A stretch of DNA of 64,000 bases from CAXBPY01 sp003455275 (GTDB taxonomy: Bacteria; Bacteroidota; Bacteroidia; Chitinophagales; UBA10324). The translations under genes were made by a program, and so were the position numbers. Under the pieces are notes generated by a model. The model was not told where the DNA came from, searched no databases, and saw only the letters and a program-made list of their open reading frames with translations. The stretch covers positions 1 to 64,000 of the forward strand of contig CAXBPY010000007.1 in NCBI GenBank assembly GCA_963977675.1, written 5' to 3'. Shown here one piece after another: positions 9,024-17,797 of this stretch; position 1 is the stretch's first letter; the number at the start of each line of letters is the position of its first letter.

Positions 9024-10418
9024 TTAATTTTTTCTCACGACTAAATAATTTCCGCGCACTTCAATGACACTTACTTCTTCACCAATGTGTACAAAGGAAT
9101 TTTCGCTTATGCAGTCATAACGCCTGCCATCAATTTCAACATTTCCAGATGGGCGCAAATCAGTTCTTGCAATTCCTTTTCTCCCAATAAGAGAAAGCAA
9201 CTCATGCATTGGTGTGCTAAAACTTTTAGCATCTTCAAGAGTTGAAGTCAGTACAACTTTTCTACCTAATGAAGTAGAAAATATTTTCGGTCCGAAATAA
9301 AATGCTGATATAATGGTGAAGAACAAAATCAATCCGACTCTTAATACTGCGAGTAAAAGTGCATCAACTCCAGTATAGGAAAAATCAAAAAAATTATTTC
9401 CAATCAGTGCAAGTGCTAATGATGTTACAATAAAAATTACTCCCAGAACACCCGTGATACCGAATCCGGGAATGAAAAATATTTCAGTGATCAATAGGAT
9501 TATCCCAATTACAAAAACAAGAATCTCCCAGTTGGCAGCCAAACCATCGAGATAAAGCGGAGCGAAATAAAGAATTGCAGCGCCTAGGCCGGCAAATAAA
9601 GGAAACCCAATTCCAGGATGCTGAAACTCAAAATAAATTCCGCCAATAATGATCATTAACAAAATTGAATTCACTATAGGATTAAGAAGGAAACTGATAA
9701 TTAAATCGAGTAAGGATGGTTCATGATTTTTTTGCTCATAATTCGTAATTCCATCTATGGAACAAACCGAAACAATATCCTCAGCAACTCCATCGCAATA
9801 GTGATATCGTATTGCTTCATCTGAAGTGAGTGTAATTATTTTTCCGGAGTCAGCAATATCTTTAAGGTAAGCATTTGGTGTAACCATTCCTTCTGCAATC
9901 TTTGGATCACGGCCACGCTGTTCGGCAGTGGCGCGCATCATACCACGCATATAAGATTGATACTTGTCGGGCATTATCTCTCCATTTTGATTGACCACCG
10001 ATGCAGCGCCAAGTGTACTTCCCTTTTTCATATAAATCTTATTGCATGCAATCGAGATAAGCGCTCCGGCAGAAGCTGCATTGCCATCAATCAAAACATA
10101 AACCGGTATTTTGCTTTTCAGAATAATGTTTCGGATTTCATCAGCCGCATCAAGCGCACCACCGAAAGTATTGAGTTGCATAATGATCACATCTGCGTGT
10201 TGCTCTTCAGCTTCATTTAAAGCAATATGCACTAAGCGAGCAGCAGCAGGAGCGATCTCTTGTTTTAATTCGAAAGTGTATACAATTTTTTTCTGATATG
10301 CCTGTTGTGCAAATGCAAAATGGTGTACAGTTAAGTAGCACAGAAAGGAAGCAATCGTGAATAAGAACAGAAGTAATTTTTGCCTGGAGTTTTGAAGAGA
10401 AAATAGTTTCGTGCGCAT
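9024..10418 (-). CDS. NfeD family protein with ClpP-like serine protease domain
   Basis: A long-form NfeD protein of 464 residues, thought to act at the membrane with flotillin/stomatin-type proteins. After an N-terminal hydrophobic signal segment comes a ClpP/crotonase-fold protease domain with the GNAASAG segment (candidate nucleophile Ser) and a downstream KKGSTLGAA segment (candidate Lys of a Ser-Lys dyad). Four or more membrane helices and a C-terminal OB-fold NfeD domain (GRKGIARTDLRPSG...) follow. I start it at the ATG at 10418. A longer version from 10469 would overlap the divergent LysM gene. No stomatin partner is in the window. First gene of the run leading to kdsB and kdsC. Confidence 0.88.
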   Translation of the reverse strand: MRTKLFSLQNSRQKLLLFLFTIASFLCYLTVHHFAFAQQAYQKKIVYTFELKQEIAPAAARLVHIALNEAEEQHADVIIMQLNTFGGALDAADEIRNIILKSKIPVYVLIDGNAASAGALISIACNKIYMKKGSTLGAASVVNQNGEIMPDKYQSYMRGMMRATAEQRGRDPKIAEGMVTPNAYLKDIADSGKIITLTSDEAIRYHYCDGVAEDIVSVCSIDGITNYEQKNHEPSLLDLIISFLLNPIVNSILLMIIIGGIYFEFQHPGIGFPLFAGLGAAILYFAPLYLDGLAANWEILVFVIGIILLITEIFFIPGFGITGVLGVIFIVTSLALALIGNNFFDFSYTGVDALLLAVLRVGLILFFTIISAFYFGPKIFSTSLGRKVVLTSTLEDAKSFSTPMHELLSLIGRKGIARTDLRPSGNVEIDGRRYDCISENSFVHIGEEVSVIEVRGNYLVVRKN

Positions 10419-10437
10419 AAAAATTGAAATCAAAAGT

Positions 10438-11622
10438 ATGAAAAGAGTTCTGATGATGATGATCTTCATGTTGCCTATTGCTGTTTGGGGACAAACACAG
10501 GATTACAAAGTCAAGAAAGGAGAGACGCTTTATGGATTGTCGCAGCGATATAATACAACTGTTTCAAAACTGCTTGACATTAATCCATCAATTGTAGATA
10601 ATAAGTTGAAAGAAGGTGCGCTCATAAAAGTTCCTATGATGAAGGAAGAAGTTAACTACAATAAAGTAAAAATTGGCCCGCCGCAATTTCTTGCTCCGGT
10701 TACATATAGCGTATCAAAAGGAGAAACTTTATATTCTATTTCGAAGAAGATGAATACTAATGTTGAAACTCTCCGAATGTATAATGAATTAAAAAATGAT
10801 GATATCAAAGCTGGTCAAAAATTAATTGTAGGATATACCGGATCAGATTCTGGACCGAATACTGGTTCAGATCAAAACTCAACACTTAAGAAGAACGAAT
10901 CAAACTCGGTTGAAAATAAAATATCTGAAACCAAAAAGGATGTAGTGGTCAATGATGGAGATAAAGATGGAAAGAAAAAGAAAAGCAATTCATCGACATC
11001 TGATTCATCTGTTAAGAAAGAGAACGGAACATCATCAACAACTGGTCAAACTGCAAACAATACGGTTGTAAGTCAGGTGACAACGAATAATTCCACTTCG
11101 GTTGATTCGAAAAACGAAAACAAAAACCCTGTTTCTACATCGCCAACAAATGAAACTTCAAACACATCAGAAAACAAAGTACCTGTTACCAATTCAACAT
11201 CAAAAAATTCTTCCACCTCTACAACAACTGTTGTGAGCAATACTGTTTCAGGTAATCAGAATAAATCATCGGAAGACAGCTCATCAAAAACAAATGCAAC
11301 ATCCTCATCCAATAAATCAACACCTAGTAATGAGAAATTAGTTTATTTGACAGAGAAGGGAGTTGTGACCTGGACTAAGACGAATAATGATGATGGACAG
11401 TTTTATTGTCTTCACCCAACTGCACCGGTTGGAACTGTAATTACTCTGAAAAATATGATGAACAACCGTAGTGTGCAGGTGAAGGTTATTGGCAAGCTTC
11501 CGGCTACAGCCGAGAATCAAAATGTTATAATGAAAATTTCAAATTCCGCTGCTAAAAATCTGAATGTGCTCGACGATAAATTTCTTGCTACAGCAAATTT
11601 TATGGGTTATAAAACTGAGTGA
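10438..11622 (+). CDS. Exported LysM protein with RlpA-like C-terminal domain
   Basis: A secreted peptidoglycan-binding protein of 394 residues. The ATG at 10438 gives a clean signal peptide ending in WGQTQ; a GTG at 10411 would add nine residues. Two LysM domains (about 22-68 and 88-135) each carry a KGETLYxxSxxxNT core. A Ser/Thr/Asn-rich, low-complexity linker (about 140-300) leads to a C-terminal domain of about 90 residues with PVGTVITLKNM, RSVQVKVIGKLP and SNSAAKNL, which matches the double-psi beta-barrel pattern of RlpA. I infer a cell-wall-associated role, possibly structural since the Asp/His pair of active RlpA is not evident. The divergent nfeD-like gene starts only 19 bases away. 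Confidence 0.85.
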   Translation: MKRVLMMMIFMLPIAVWGQTQDYKVKKGETLYGLSQRYNTTVSKLLDINPSIVDNKLKEGALIKVPMMKEEVNYNKVKIGPPQFLAPVTYSVSKGETLYSISKKMNTNVETLRMYNELKNDDIKAGQKLIVGYTGSDSGPNTGSDQNSTLKKNESNSVENKISETKKDVVVNDGDKDGKKKKSNSSTSDSSVKKENGTSSTTGQTANNTVVSQVTTNNSTSVDSKNENKNPVSTSPTNETSNTSENKVPVTNSTSKNSSTSTTTVVSNTVSGNQNKSSEDSSSKTNATSSSNKSTPSNEKLVYLTEKGVVTWTKTNNDDGQFYCLHPTAPVGTVITLKNMMNNRSVQVKVIGKLPATAENQNVIMKISNSAAKNLNVLDDKFLATANFMGYKTE

Positions 11623-11808
11623 TATCTCCTTATTAAGTATTTAGTGAATCCGTTAGAACAAAATCATTCGAAAAGAAATTTCGGACTTTAGCCTCTTAGT
11701 CAAATGTGATTTATTTTTCTTGTTCAAAATAAAAAGGAGTGAATTCATTTATTAATATATCTTTCACACCTGATAAGAAAATTTCAAATCAAATAAAACA
11801 AAAACTGA

Positions 11809-13293
11809 ATGGCAAGTAATCTGTTCAAGAAAAAATCAATTGAGGCATTAGTTTCTGAATCTTCAGAAAACACAGGAGGTGAGGGCAATCATCTAAAACG
11901 CACCCTTGGAAAATGGGCACTCATTGCACTCGGCATCGGAGCAATTATTGGCGCAGGATTATTTGTTCGTACTGCCGCTGCAGCCGCTAACAATGCCGGA
12001 CCCTCTGTTACACTTGGTTTTATTGTAGCGGGAATCGGTTGCGCATTTGCAGGATTATGTTATGCCGAATTTGCAAGCATGATTCCTATTGCAGGTAGTG
12101 CATATACCTATTCTTATGCAACAATGGGCGAACTAATTGCATGGATTATTGGCTGGGATTTGGTTCTTGAATATGCTTTAGGTGCAGCAACTGTTGGCAT
12201 TGCCTGGAGTGAATATTTGAATAAATTTCTCGGACAGTTTTTTGATGTTCAGATTCCTTACGAGTGGTATCATTCTCCTTTTGAACATAATGATGCCGGA
12301 GTTCATGGCATCATGAATATTCCTGCTCTTTTTATTCTGTTAATTCTCACACTTCTGCTCATTCGCGGAATGAGAGAAAGTGCTTTTGTAAATGGTTTGA
12401 TTGTAATTACAAAAGTTACGATTGTAATTCTTGTAATTGCCTTTGGATGGAGCTATATGAATCCTGCCAATCATGCTAATTATATTCCTGAGCCAAGTAT
12501 TTATACCGACTCACAGGGAGTAGATCACAACTTCGGAGGAATAATGGGAATACTTGGTGCAGCTGGTGTTGTATTCTTTGCTTTTATTGGATTCGATGCT
12601 GTGAGTACTGCTAGTCAAGAAGCAAAAAATCCAAAGAAGGATATGCCGATTGGAATTCTTGGTTCGCTTGCTATATGCACTGTTTTATATGTTCTGTTTT
12701 CATGGGTACTCACTGGAATTGCCTCGGTTGAAGATTTCAGAACTGCAGGAAAAGAGGCATCTGTCGCCTATGCCATCACGACCTATATGTCCGGTTATGG
12801 TTGGCTCGCAAAGTTTGTGACTGTAGCTATTCTCGCCGGTTTCTCTTCAGTAATTCTTGTGATGCTGATGGGACAAAGCCGGGTGTTTTATTCCATGAGT
12901 CGAGATGGATTGGTTCCGAAAATATTCTCAGATGTTCATCCACGCTACCGGACTCCTTATAAGAGTAACTGGCTCTTCTTTGTATTCGTAGGATTGTTTG
13001 CAGCCTTTGTTCCTGGAGATATTGTTGGTGACATGACCAGTATTGGAACTTTGTTCGCATTCATTCTTGTATGCGCTGGTGTTTGGATTCTCAGAGTGAA
13101 GAATCCTGATTTACCAAGACAGTTTAAGACTCCTTGGGTTCCTGTTGTTCCCATTGCCGGAATGCTTATTTGTGGTGCAATGATATTTGGATTGGGGTGG
13201 CCAAACTGGATGCGACTCGGTATCTGGCTTCTGATTGGTCTTTTAATTTATTTTGGTTACAGTCAGAAGAACAGCCATCTGAATAAAAAGTAA
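11809..13293 (+). CDS. APC-superfamily amino acid permease (CAT/YfnA-like)
   Basis: A polytopic inner-membrane transporter of 494 residues with about 12-14 membrane segments. The first transmembrane helix has the APC signature GIGAIIGAGLFV, and the FIGFDAVSTASQEAKNP segment is typical of cationic amino acid transporter-like bacterial permeases. Substrate is not determinable from the sequence. Its stop codon is immediately followed by the GTG start of the ABC ATPase gene, so both are probably on one transcript, although the two transporters work by different mechanisms. Confidence 0.92.
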   Translation: MASNLFKKKSIEALVSESSENTGGEGNHLKRTLGKWALIALGIGAIIGAGLFVRTAAAAANNAGPSVTLGFIVAGIGCAFAGLCYAEFASMIPIAGSAYTYSYATMGELIAWIIGWDLVLEYALGAATVGIAWSEYLNKFLGQFFDVQIPYEWYHSPFEHNDAGVHGIMNIPALFILLILTLLLIRGMRESAFVNGLIVITKVTIVILVIAFGWSYMNPANHANYIPEPSIYTDSQGVDHNFGGIMGILGAAGVVFFAFIGFDAVSTASQEAKNPKKDMPIGILGSLAICTVLYVLFSWVLTGIASVEDFRTAGKEASVAYAITTYMSGYGWLAKFVTVAILAGFSSVILVMLMGQSRVFYSMSRDGLVPKIFSDVHPRYRTPYKSNWLFFVFVGLFAAFVPGDIVGDMTSIGTLFAFILVCAGVWILRVKNPDLPRQFKTPWVPVVPIAGMLICGAMIFGLGWPNWMRLGIWLLIGLLIYFGYSQKNSHLNKK

Positions 13294-15039
13294 GTGCTTC
13301 CCGATTCTATTCTCGAAGTCAATAATCTTAAAGTCAGTTTTTCTTCCGATGAAGGAGAGAATACTGTTGTGCACGAAATTTCTTTCCAGCTTAATAAAGG
13401 AGAGATTCTTGGTATTGTAGGAGAGAGCGGTTCAGGTAAGTCAGTTACCTCGCTTTCGGTCATGCGGCTCATACAATCTCCGGGGAAGATAGATGGCGGA
13501 GAAATTTTTCTCCGGACAAAAAATAATGTTGAGCAAAATCTACTTGCGATTTCTGAAAAAGAAATGCAGAAGGTGAGAGGCAATGAAGTAGCTATGATAT
13601 TTCAGGAACCAATGACTTCGCTCAATCCTGTGTTTACCTGCGGCGCTCAGGTCATAGAAGCAATTCTTCTTCATAAAAAAATTCGTAAATCAGAAGCGCG
13701 TAAACAAGTTCTTGCCTTGTTTGAAAAAGTTTTGCTTCCCGATCCTAATCGTATTTACAAATCATATCCTCATCAACTAAGTGGCGGACAGAAACAGCGT
13801 GTGATGATTGCAATGGCCATGAGTTGCAACCCATCTATTCTTATTGCGGATGAACCAACAACCGCACTTGATGTAACTGTGCAGGCTGCGATACTTCAGC
13901 TGATGAAGCGGTTGCAGCGCGAAGAAAACGCGAGCATTGTTTTCATTACTCATGATCTTGGTGTGATAGCCGAGATAGCTGACCGCGTGGCTGTGATGTA
14001 TCGCGGAAAGATTGTGGAGACCGGAACAGTGAATGAAATCTTTTCTTCACCGAAACATCCATACACTAAGAGTTTGCTGGCGTGTCGCCCGCCACTTCAG
14101 AAAAGATTGAAACGGTTGCCGGTGGTTTCAGATTTTATGAGTGAGGATGCAATCGGAAACCTTATCGAAAAAAAATATTCTCCTAGTGAAATTGAAATTG
14201 CTGAACTTGAATGGAAAAAACTTTCGGAAGAAAAAATAGAAAAGCCACCTGTTCTACAACTGAAGAATGTGTGCAAGTATTATCCCGTGAAGCACGGCAT
14301 CTTTTCCTTTTCGAAAGAAGTAGTGAAGGCAGTGGATGATATTTCATTTGATGTACATCCCGGCGAAACTTTGGGATTGGTAGGAGAGAGTGGTTGCGGC
14401 AAAACCACATTAGGCAGAACAATTCTTCAGTTGATACGCCCTACTTCGGGAGAAATAATCTTTGAAGGAAAAAACCTGGCGCCTCTTGCAGAAAAAGAAT
14501 TGCGCCCGATCCGAAAGAACCTGCAAATTATTTTTCAGGATCCGTATTCATCACTCAATCCGCGCATGACGATTGGTGATGCAATTATGGAACCGATGAA
14601 GGTTCATCATCTGCACGGAAATAATTCTTCCAGAAAAGAAAAAACAATTGAGTTGTTAAGTAAGGTGCAGATGAAGCCCGAGCATTTCAATCGTTATCCT
14701 CACGAGTTTTCCGGAGGTCAACGACAGCGAATCTGTATTGCACGGGCACTTGCACTTGAACCAAGATTTATTATTTGTGATGAATCAGTTTCTGCTCTTG
14801 ATGTTTCAGTTCAGGCACAAGTTTTAAACCTTCTGAAAGATTTGCAAAAAGATTTCGGGCTTACTTACATTTTTATTTCACACGATTTGTCAGTTGTAAA
14901 ATTTATGAGCGATCGAATGGTTGTTATGAACAAAGGACGAATTGAAGAGATGGGATTGGCTGATGAAATTTATCACAACCCATCAAGTGAATACACGAAG
15001 CGGCTGATTGCAGCGATACCTAAGGGTGTTGGTGGATAG
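13294..15039 (+). CDS. Double-domain ABC transporter ATPase (oligopeptide/DppDF type)
   Basis: A fused pair of ABC ATPases, 581 residues, resembling Dpp/Opp D and F subunits joined. First domain: Walker A GESGSGKS at 43-50, signature LSGGQKQR at 162-169, Walker B ILIADEP ending with E187. Second domain: GESGCGKT at 364-371, FSGGQRQR at 472-479, IICDES at 493-498. An oligopeptide C-terminal segment (SSPKHPYTKSLL) follows the first domain, typical of peptide or nickel importers. The GTG start directly follows the permease stop. No binding protein or membrane permease of this system is in the window, so its partners must be encoded elsewhere. Confidence 0.92.
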   Translation: MLPDSILEVNNLKVSFSSDEGENTVVHEISFQLNKGEILGIVGESGSGKSVTSLSVMRLIQSPGKIDGGEIFLRTKNNVEQNLLAISEKEMQKVRGNEVAMIFQEPMTSLNPVFTCGAQVIEAILLHKKIRKSEARKQVLALFEKVLLPDPNRIYKSYPHQLSGGQKQRVMIAMAMSCNPSILIADEPTTALDVTVQAAILQLMKRLQREENASIVFITHDLGVIAEIADRVAVMYRGKIVETGTVNEIFSSPKHPYTKSLLACRPPLQKRLKRLPVVSDFMSEDAIGNLIEKKYSPSEIEIAELEWKKLSEEKIEKPPVLQLKNVCKYYPVKHGIFSFSKEVVKAVDDISFDVHPGETLGLVGESGCGKTTLGRTILQLIRPTSGEIIFEGKNLAPLAEKELRPIRKNLQIIFQDPYSSLNPRMTIGDAIMEPMKVHHLHGNNSSRKEKTIELLSKVQMKPEHFNRYPHEFSGGQRQRICIARALALEPRFIICDESVSALDVSVQAQVLNLLKDLQKDFGLTYIFISHDLSVVKFMSDRMVVMNKGRIEEMGLADEIYHNPSSEYTKRLIAAIPKGVGG

Positions 15040-15138
15040 TGGTTGGTGGCTCGTGGTTAGTTGTTTGTTATTTGTTATCTTTTGCTGCACAATCGAAAAA
15101 CAATTCTGTAGCGTTTGAAAAGTTGTTGTAACAAAAAT

Positions 15139-15711
15139 TTAAAAAGGTCCTACAGCCTTTACAATTTTAACATGTTCAAAGTCGTTTTGAAAAATAAAAT
15201 AGTAGGTGCCATTATCTTTTTCGTCTAAGCCATAGAGACTATACCAAACCCCTATCTTAAAATCGGCAGGCATTTTATCAAATACTCCGAGATGACTTGA
15301 ATCTACAGGATAGTTTTTGGTTATGAATTCAACTTGTTCTTGAGCAGACATATTGTAAAAAGGATGTTCAGGAGGAAACATGATAGTAATTTGATACTTC
15401 CATGAATATCCAGATGTAGGTTTATGGAAATTAACTTTACTGACAGGTTTTTGTTGTTCTCCTATCTCACAAACTAAATTATTGATTACAGTATCAGGAA
15501 GTGGAATACCTGTTTCACCAATTGGTTTTGTAACTACCAATTCTCCTAAATCAAGCCTCCTGAAGGGAATTTTACTTTGAACAAAATTGTAATTAAGTTT
15601 AATATCTATTGCTTCTATTGCATGCATATAGTGTTTTGGAGAACAGCATCCTGATAGAATAAAAAAAAACAAATAAAAGGTTGATAGCGAATCAGAGTAT
15701 TTTAATTTCAC
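15139..15711 (-). CDS. Putative lipoprotein of unknown function
   Basis: A 190-residue protein that I do not recognise. The N-terminus has a hydrophobic stretch and a lipobox LSGC with C22 as the lipidation site, so it should be an envelope lipoprotein. The mature part is mixed polar with no catalytic motif I can name. It stands alone on the reverse strand, about 117 bases downstream of another unknown exported protein (15828..16403); the two could share a transcript but are not similar in sequence. Confidence 0.75.
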   Translation of the reverse strand: MKLKYSDSLSTFYLFFFILSGCCSPKHYMHAIEAIDIKLNYNFVQSKIPFRRLDLGELVVTKPIGETGIPLPDTVINNLVCEIGEQQKPVSKVNFHKPTSGYSWKYQITIMFPPEHPFYNMSAQEQVEFITKNYPVDSSHLGVFDKMPADFKIGVWYSLYGLDEKDNGTYYFIFQNDFEHVKIVKAVGPF

Positions 15712-15827
15712 ATTGAATTTGAATTCAGGGAATAAAAAAAATATTTTTCCTCTTGCTTCACCCCGCTAACCTAACAATTTTCTTCTCCAATGGAAACAGA
15801 TGATACTTTGCTATTCAAAAAAATTAT

Positions 15828-16403
15828 TTAACTAATCCAGCAATTGAATTGATCAATCCTGATCCATCTACCATTTACATTTTTGTAGATGTAAACACAT
15901 CCTCCTCCGCAAGGTCCGCCACATGAATGAGCAATATAAACAACGCATTCTGTCATATCTTGCGTGAAAAGTGGAATTGAAATAGACGATAACACTCCCT
16001 CATGATGCTTGTAGTATTTATCCCAGCGCAATTTTCTTTTTCCAAAATATTTATCCAACTCTTTTGATGAGATAACTACCACATTTGTGTGGAAATTTTC
16101 TTGCCATAAAAAATTTTTTGAAGAGTCTAATTGCTGTCGCATAAATGCAATGTCTTCTCCTGAAAATATTTTAAGTTTAGAATGTCCATCTAAATAATAT
16201 TCGGGTGATATCGAATCAGAATTAAAAATAGAGCTCGGGAAAAATGGTGTTTCGCTGAGGTTTTTTATCCAAATCGAATCGTGCTCAATAAGCGAATTGA
16301 AAAAGTCGTAATAATCCTGTTCAGTTACTTTACTTGTTTTACTCTGCGCACAACAAATCTTTACCGAAACAAGAAGAAAGAAAATGAAAGCTGTGCGAAG
16401 CAT
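15828..16403 (-). CDS. Exported protein of unknown function
   Basis: A 191-residue protein beginning with a signal peptide (MLRTAFIFF...KICCAQ). No family is recognised with confidence. The C-terminal 40 residues contain a Cys/Gly-rich motif, SCGGPCGGGCVYIYK, followed by NGRWIRI, a pattern seen in small exported Bacteroidota proteins. The middle is rich in aromatic and charged residues. A repeat-rich intergenic stretch lies just upstream. Confidence 0.72.
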   Translation of the reverse strand: MLRTAFIFFLLVSVKICCAQSKTSKVTEQDYYDFFNSLIEHDSIWIKNLSETPFFPSSIFNSDSISPEYYLDGHSKLKIFSGEDIAFMRQQLDSSKNFLWQENFHTNVVVISSKELDKYFGKRKLRWDKYYKHHEGVLSSISIPLFTQDMTECVVYIAHSCGGPCGGGCVYIYKNVNGRWIRIDQFNCWIS

Positions 16404-16427
16404 GATGTGAGCGAAAATAATTTAACT

Positions 16428-16506
16428 AGGAGTCATAAGAGTAAAAGAGGAGTCATAGGAGTTAACTCCCATTACTCATAAAGGTATTACTCCTAATACT
16501 CCTATT
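16428..16506. repeat. Short intergenic repeat cluster of GGAGT/ACTCC units
   Basis: AGGAGTCATA occurs at 16428 and 16448, a perfect 12-base palindrome GGAGTTAACTCC is at 16458-16469, and inverted units ACTCCTAAT and ACTCCTATT are at 16489 and 16498. The units repeat at about 9-base spacing and could fold into an imperfect long hairpin. It lies between the exported-protein gene and the aspartate kinase gene. Confidence 0.7.
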
Positions 16507-16531
16507 TAAATGTATTCACCAATGACCTCAA

Positions 16532-17797
16532 TCAAAACCGACGAACAACAAGTTGAATGGTATTCCTTGTTTTTTGTTCGAGAAGAATTTCTCTTCTTTG
16601 AGTTTGAGTTTGCACAGTTTGTTCATCATAGTGGCGGATCGTGAGTAGCTCTAATCCTTCATTCAACAATACTTTGTATTCATTCGAAAGCTCTTCAAGA
16701 AAAGGATTCACTCTTTCTTTCGCATCATCTGCACAAAAAGAAAAACTGATTGCAGCATTCTGCATCATGTTAAACTTCACACGGTGCTTCGCCATCATGC
16801 CAAAGATTTTCGCCAACTGTTCTTCAGCCATAAAAGAAAAATCTTTCGGAGAAACAGAGATAAGAATTTGCTCCGGTTTCAAAACAAGAACTGGGGTGCG
16901 CGCATCATCATTCATGTCGGAATCAATCACGGTTCCGCTTGCTTCAGCATTTAAAAATGATTTTACATGAAGCGGTATGTTTTTATTCTGAAGCGGCTTA
17001 ATTGTTTTCGGATGAATAACGGTTGCACCGTAAAAAGTCATTTCAATCGTTTCCTTGAAAGAAAGATGATCAATTTTTTTTGCATCAGAAAAATAGCGCG
17101 GGTCTGCATTCAGCACACCGGGCACATCTTTCCAGATGGTGACACTCTCAGCACCGGCGCAGTAAGCAATCACAGCCGCCGTGTAATCTGAACCTTCGCG
17201 ACCAAGTGTGGTAGAAAAATTTTCGGAAGTGCCGCCAATGAATCCCTGCGTGAGAACAAGCCCGTTCTTTGATGCAGGAACCAACTGTGCTTGAATTTTT
17301 TTCTCCGTGATTTCCCAATCAACTTTTCCTTCACGGTAAGTATTATCGGTACGAATGAAATCCCGCACATCGCGCCATTTAGTTTTCATTCCGGATTCAT
17401 TCAAAAATGCTGCAAGCATTTTGGTACTCACCATTTCTCCAATCGAAACGATCTGGTCATATATGTAATCGAAAGATTCAGAAGGTTCATCTTCCAGGAT
17501 CCAATCGACCTCAATGAAAGTATTGTTTAATTCTTCATAGACTTTGTGTGAAGAATCAGGAATTAGTTTTGAAAGCAGGTTGAAATGTTTTTCCCGCACT
17601 TCATTTAGTAATTGGTTAGCATTACCGTTTCGTTCAAAGTAGGAGTGAACAACTTCTTCGAGTGCATTCGTTGTTTTTCCAAGAGCAGAAACCACTAAAA
17701 CAATTTCCTGTCCTGAAAACTTTTTCAGAATGGAGAGAACATTTCGAAATCCTTCTGCATCTTTTATTGAAGCTCCACCGAATTTGAAGACTTTCAT
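16532..17797 (-). CDS. Aspartate kinase (monofunctional)
   Basis: Phosphorylates aspartate, the first step toward lysine, threonine, methionine and diaminopimelate. The 421-residue protein starts at the ATG at 17797, where MKVFKFGGAS gives the family's KFGG nucleotide-binding motif; the open frame upstream of this is not coding. Substrate and ATP-site segments (GGTSENFSTTLGREGSDYTA) are intact, and about 140 C-terminal residues fit the regulatory ACT region. There is no homoserine dehydrogenase fusion. The start overlaps the stop of the upstream membrane protein in an ATGA, so translation is probably coupled, although no functional link between them is obvious. Confidence 0.92.
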   Translation of the reverse strand: MKVFKFGGASIKDAEGFRNVLSILKKFSGQEIVLVVSALGKTTNALEEVVHSYFERNGNANQLLNEVREKHFNLLSKLIPDSSHKVYEELNNTFIEVDWILEDEPSESFDYIYDQIVSIGEMVSTKMLAAFLNESGMKTKWRDVRDFIRTDNTYREGKVDWEITEKKIQAQLVPASKNGLVLTQGFIGGTSENFSTTLGREGSDYTAAVIAYCAGAESVTIWKDVPGVLNADPRYFSDAKKIDHLSFKETIEMTFYGATVIHPKTIKPLQNKNIPLHVKSFLNAEASGTVIDSDMNDDARTPVLVLKPEQILISVSPKDFSFMAEEQLAKIFGMMAKHRVKFNMMQNAAISFSFCADDAKERVNPFLEELSNEYKVLLNEGLELLTIRHYDEQTVQTQTQRREILLEQKTRNTIQLVVRRF

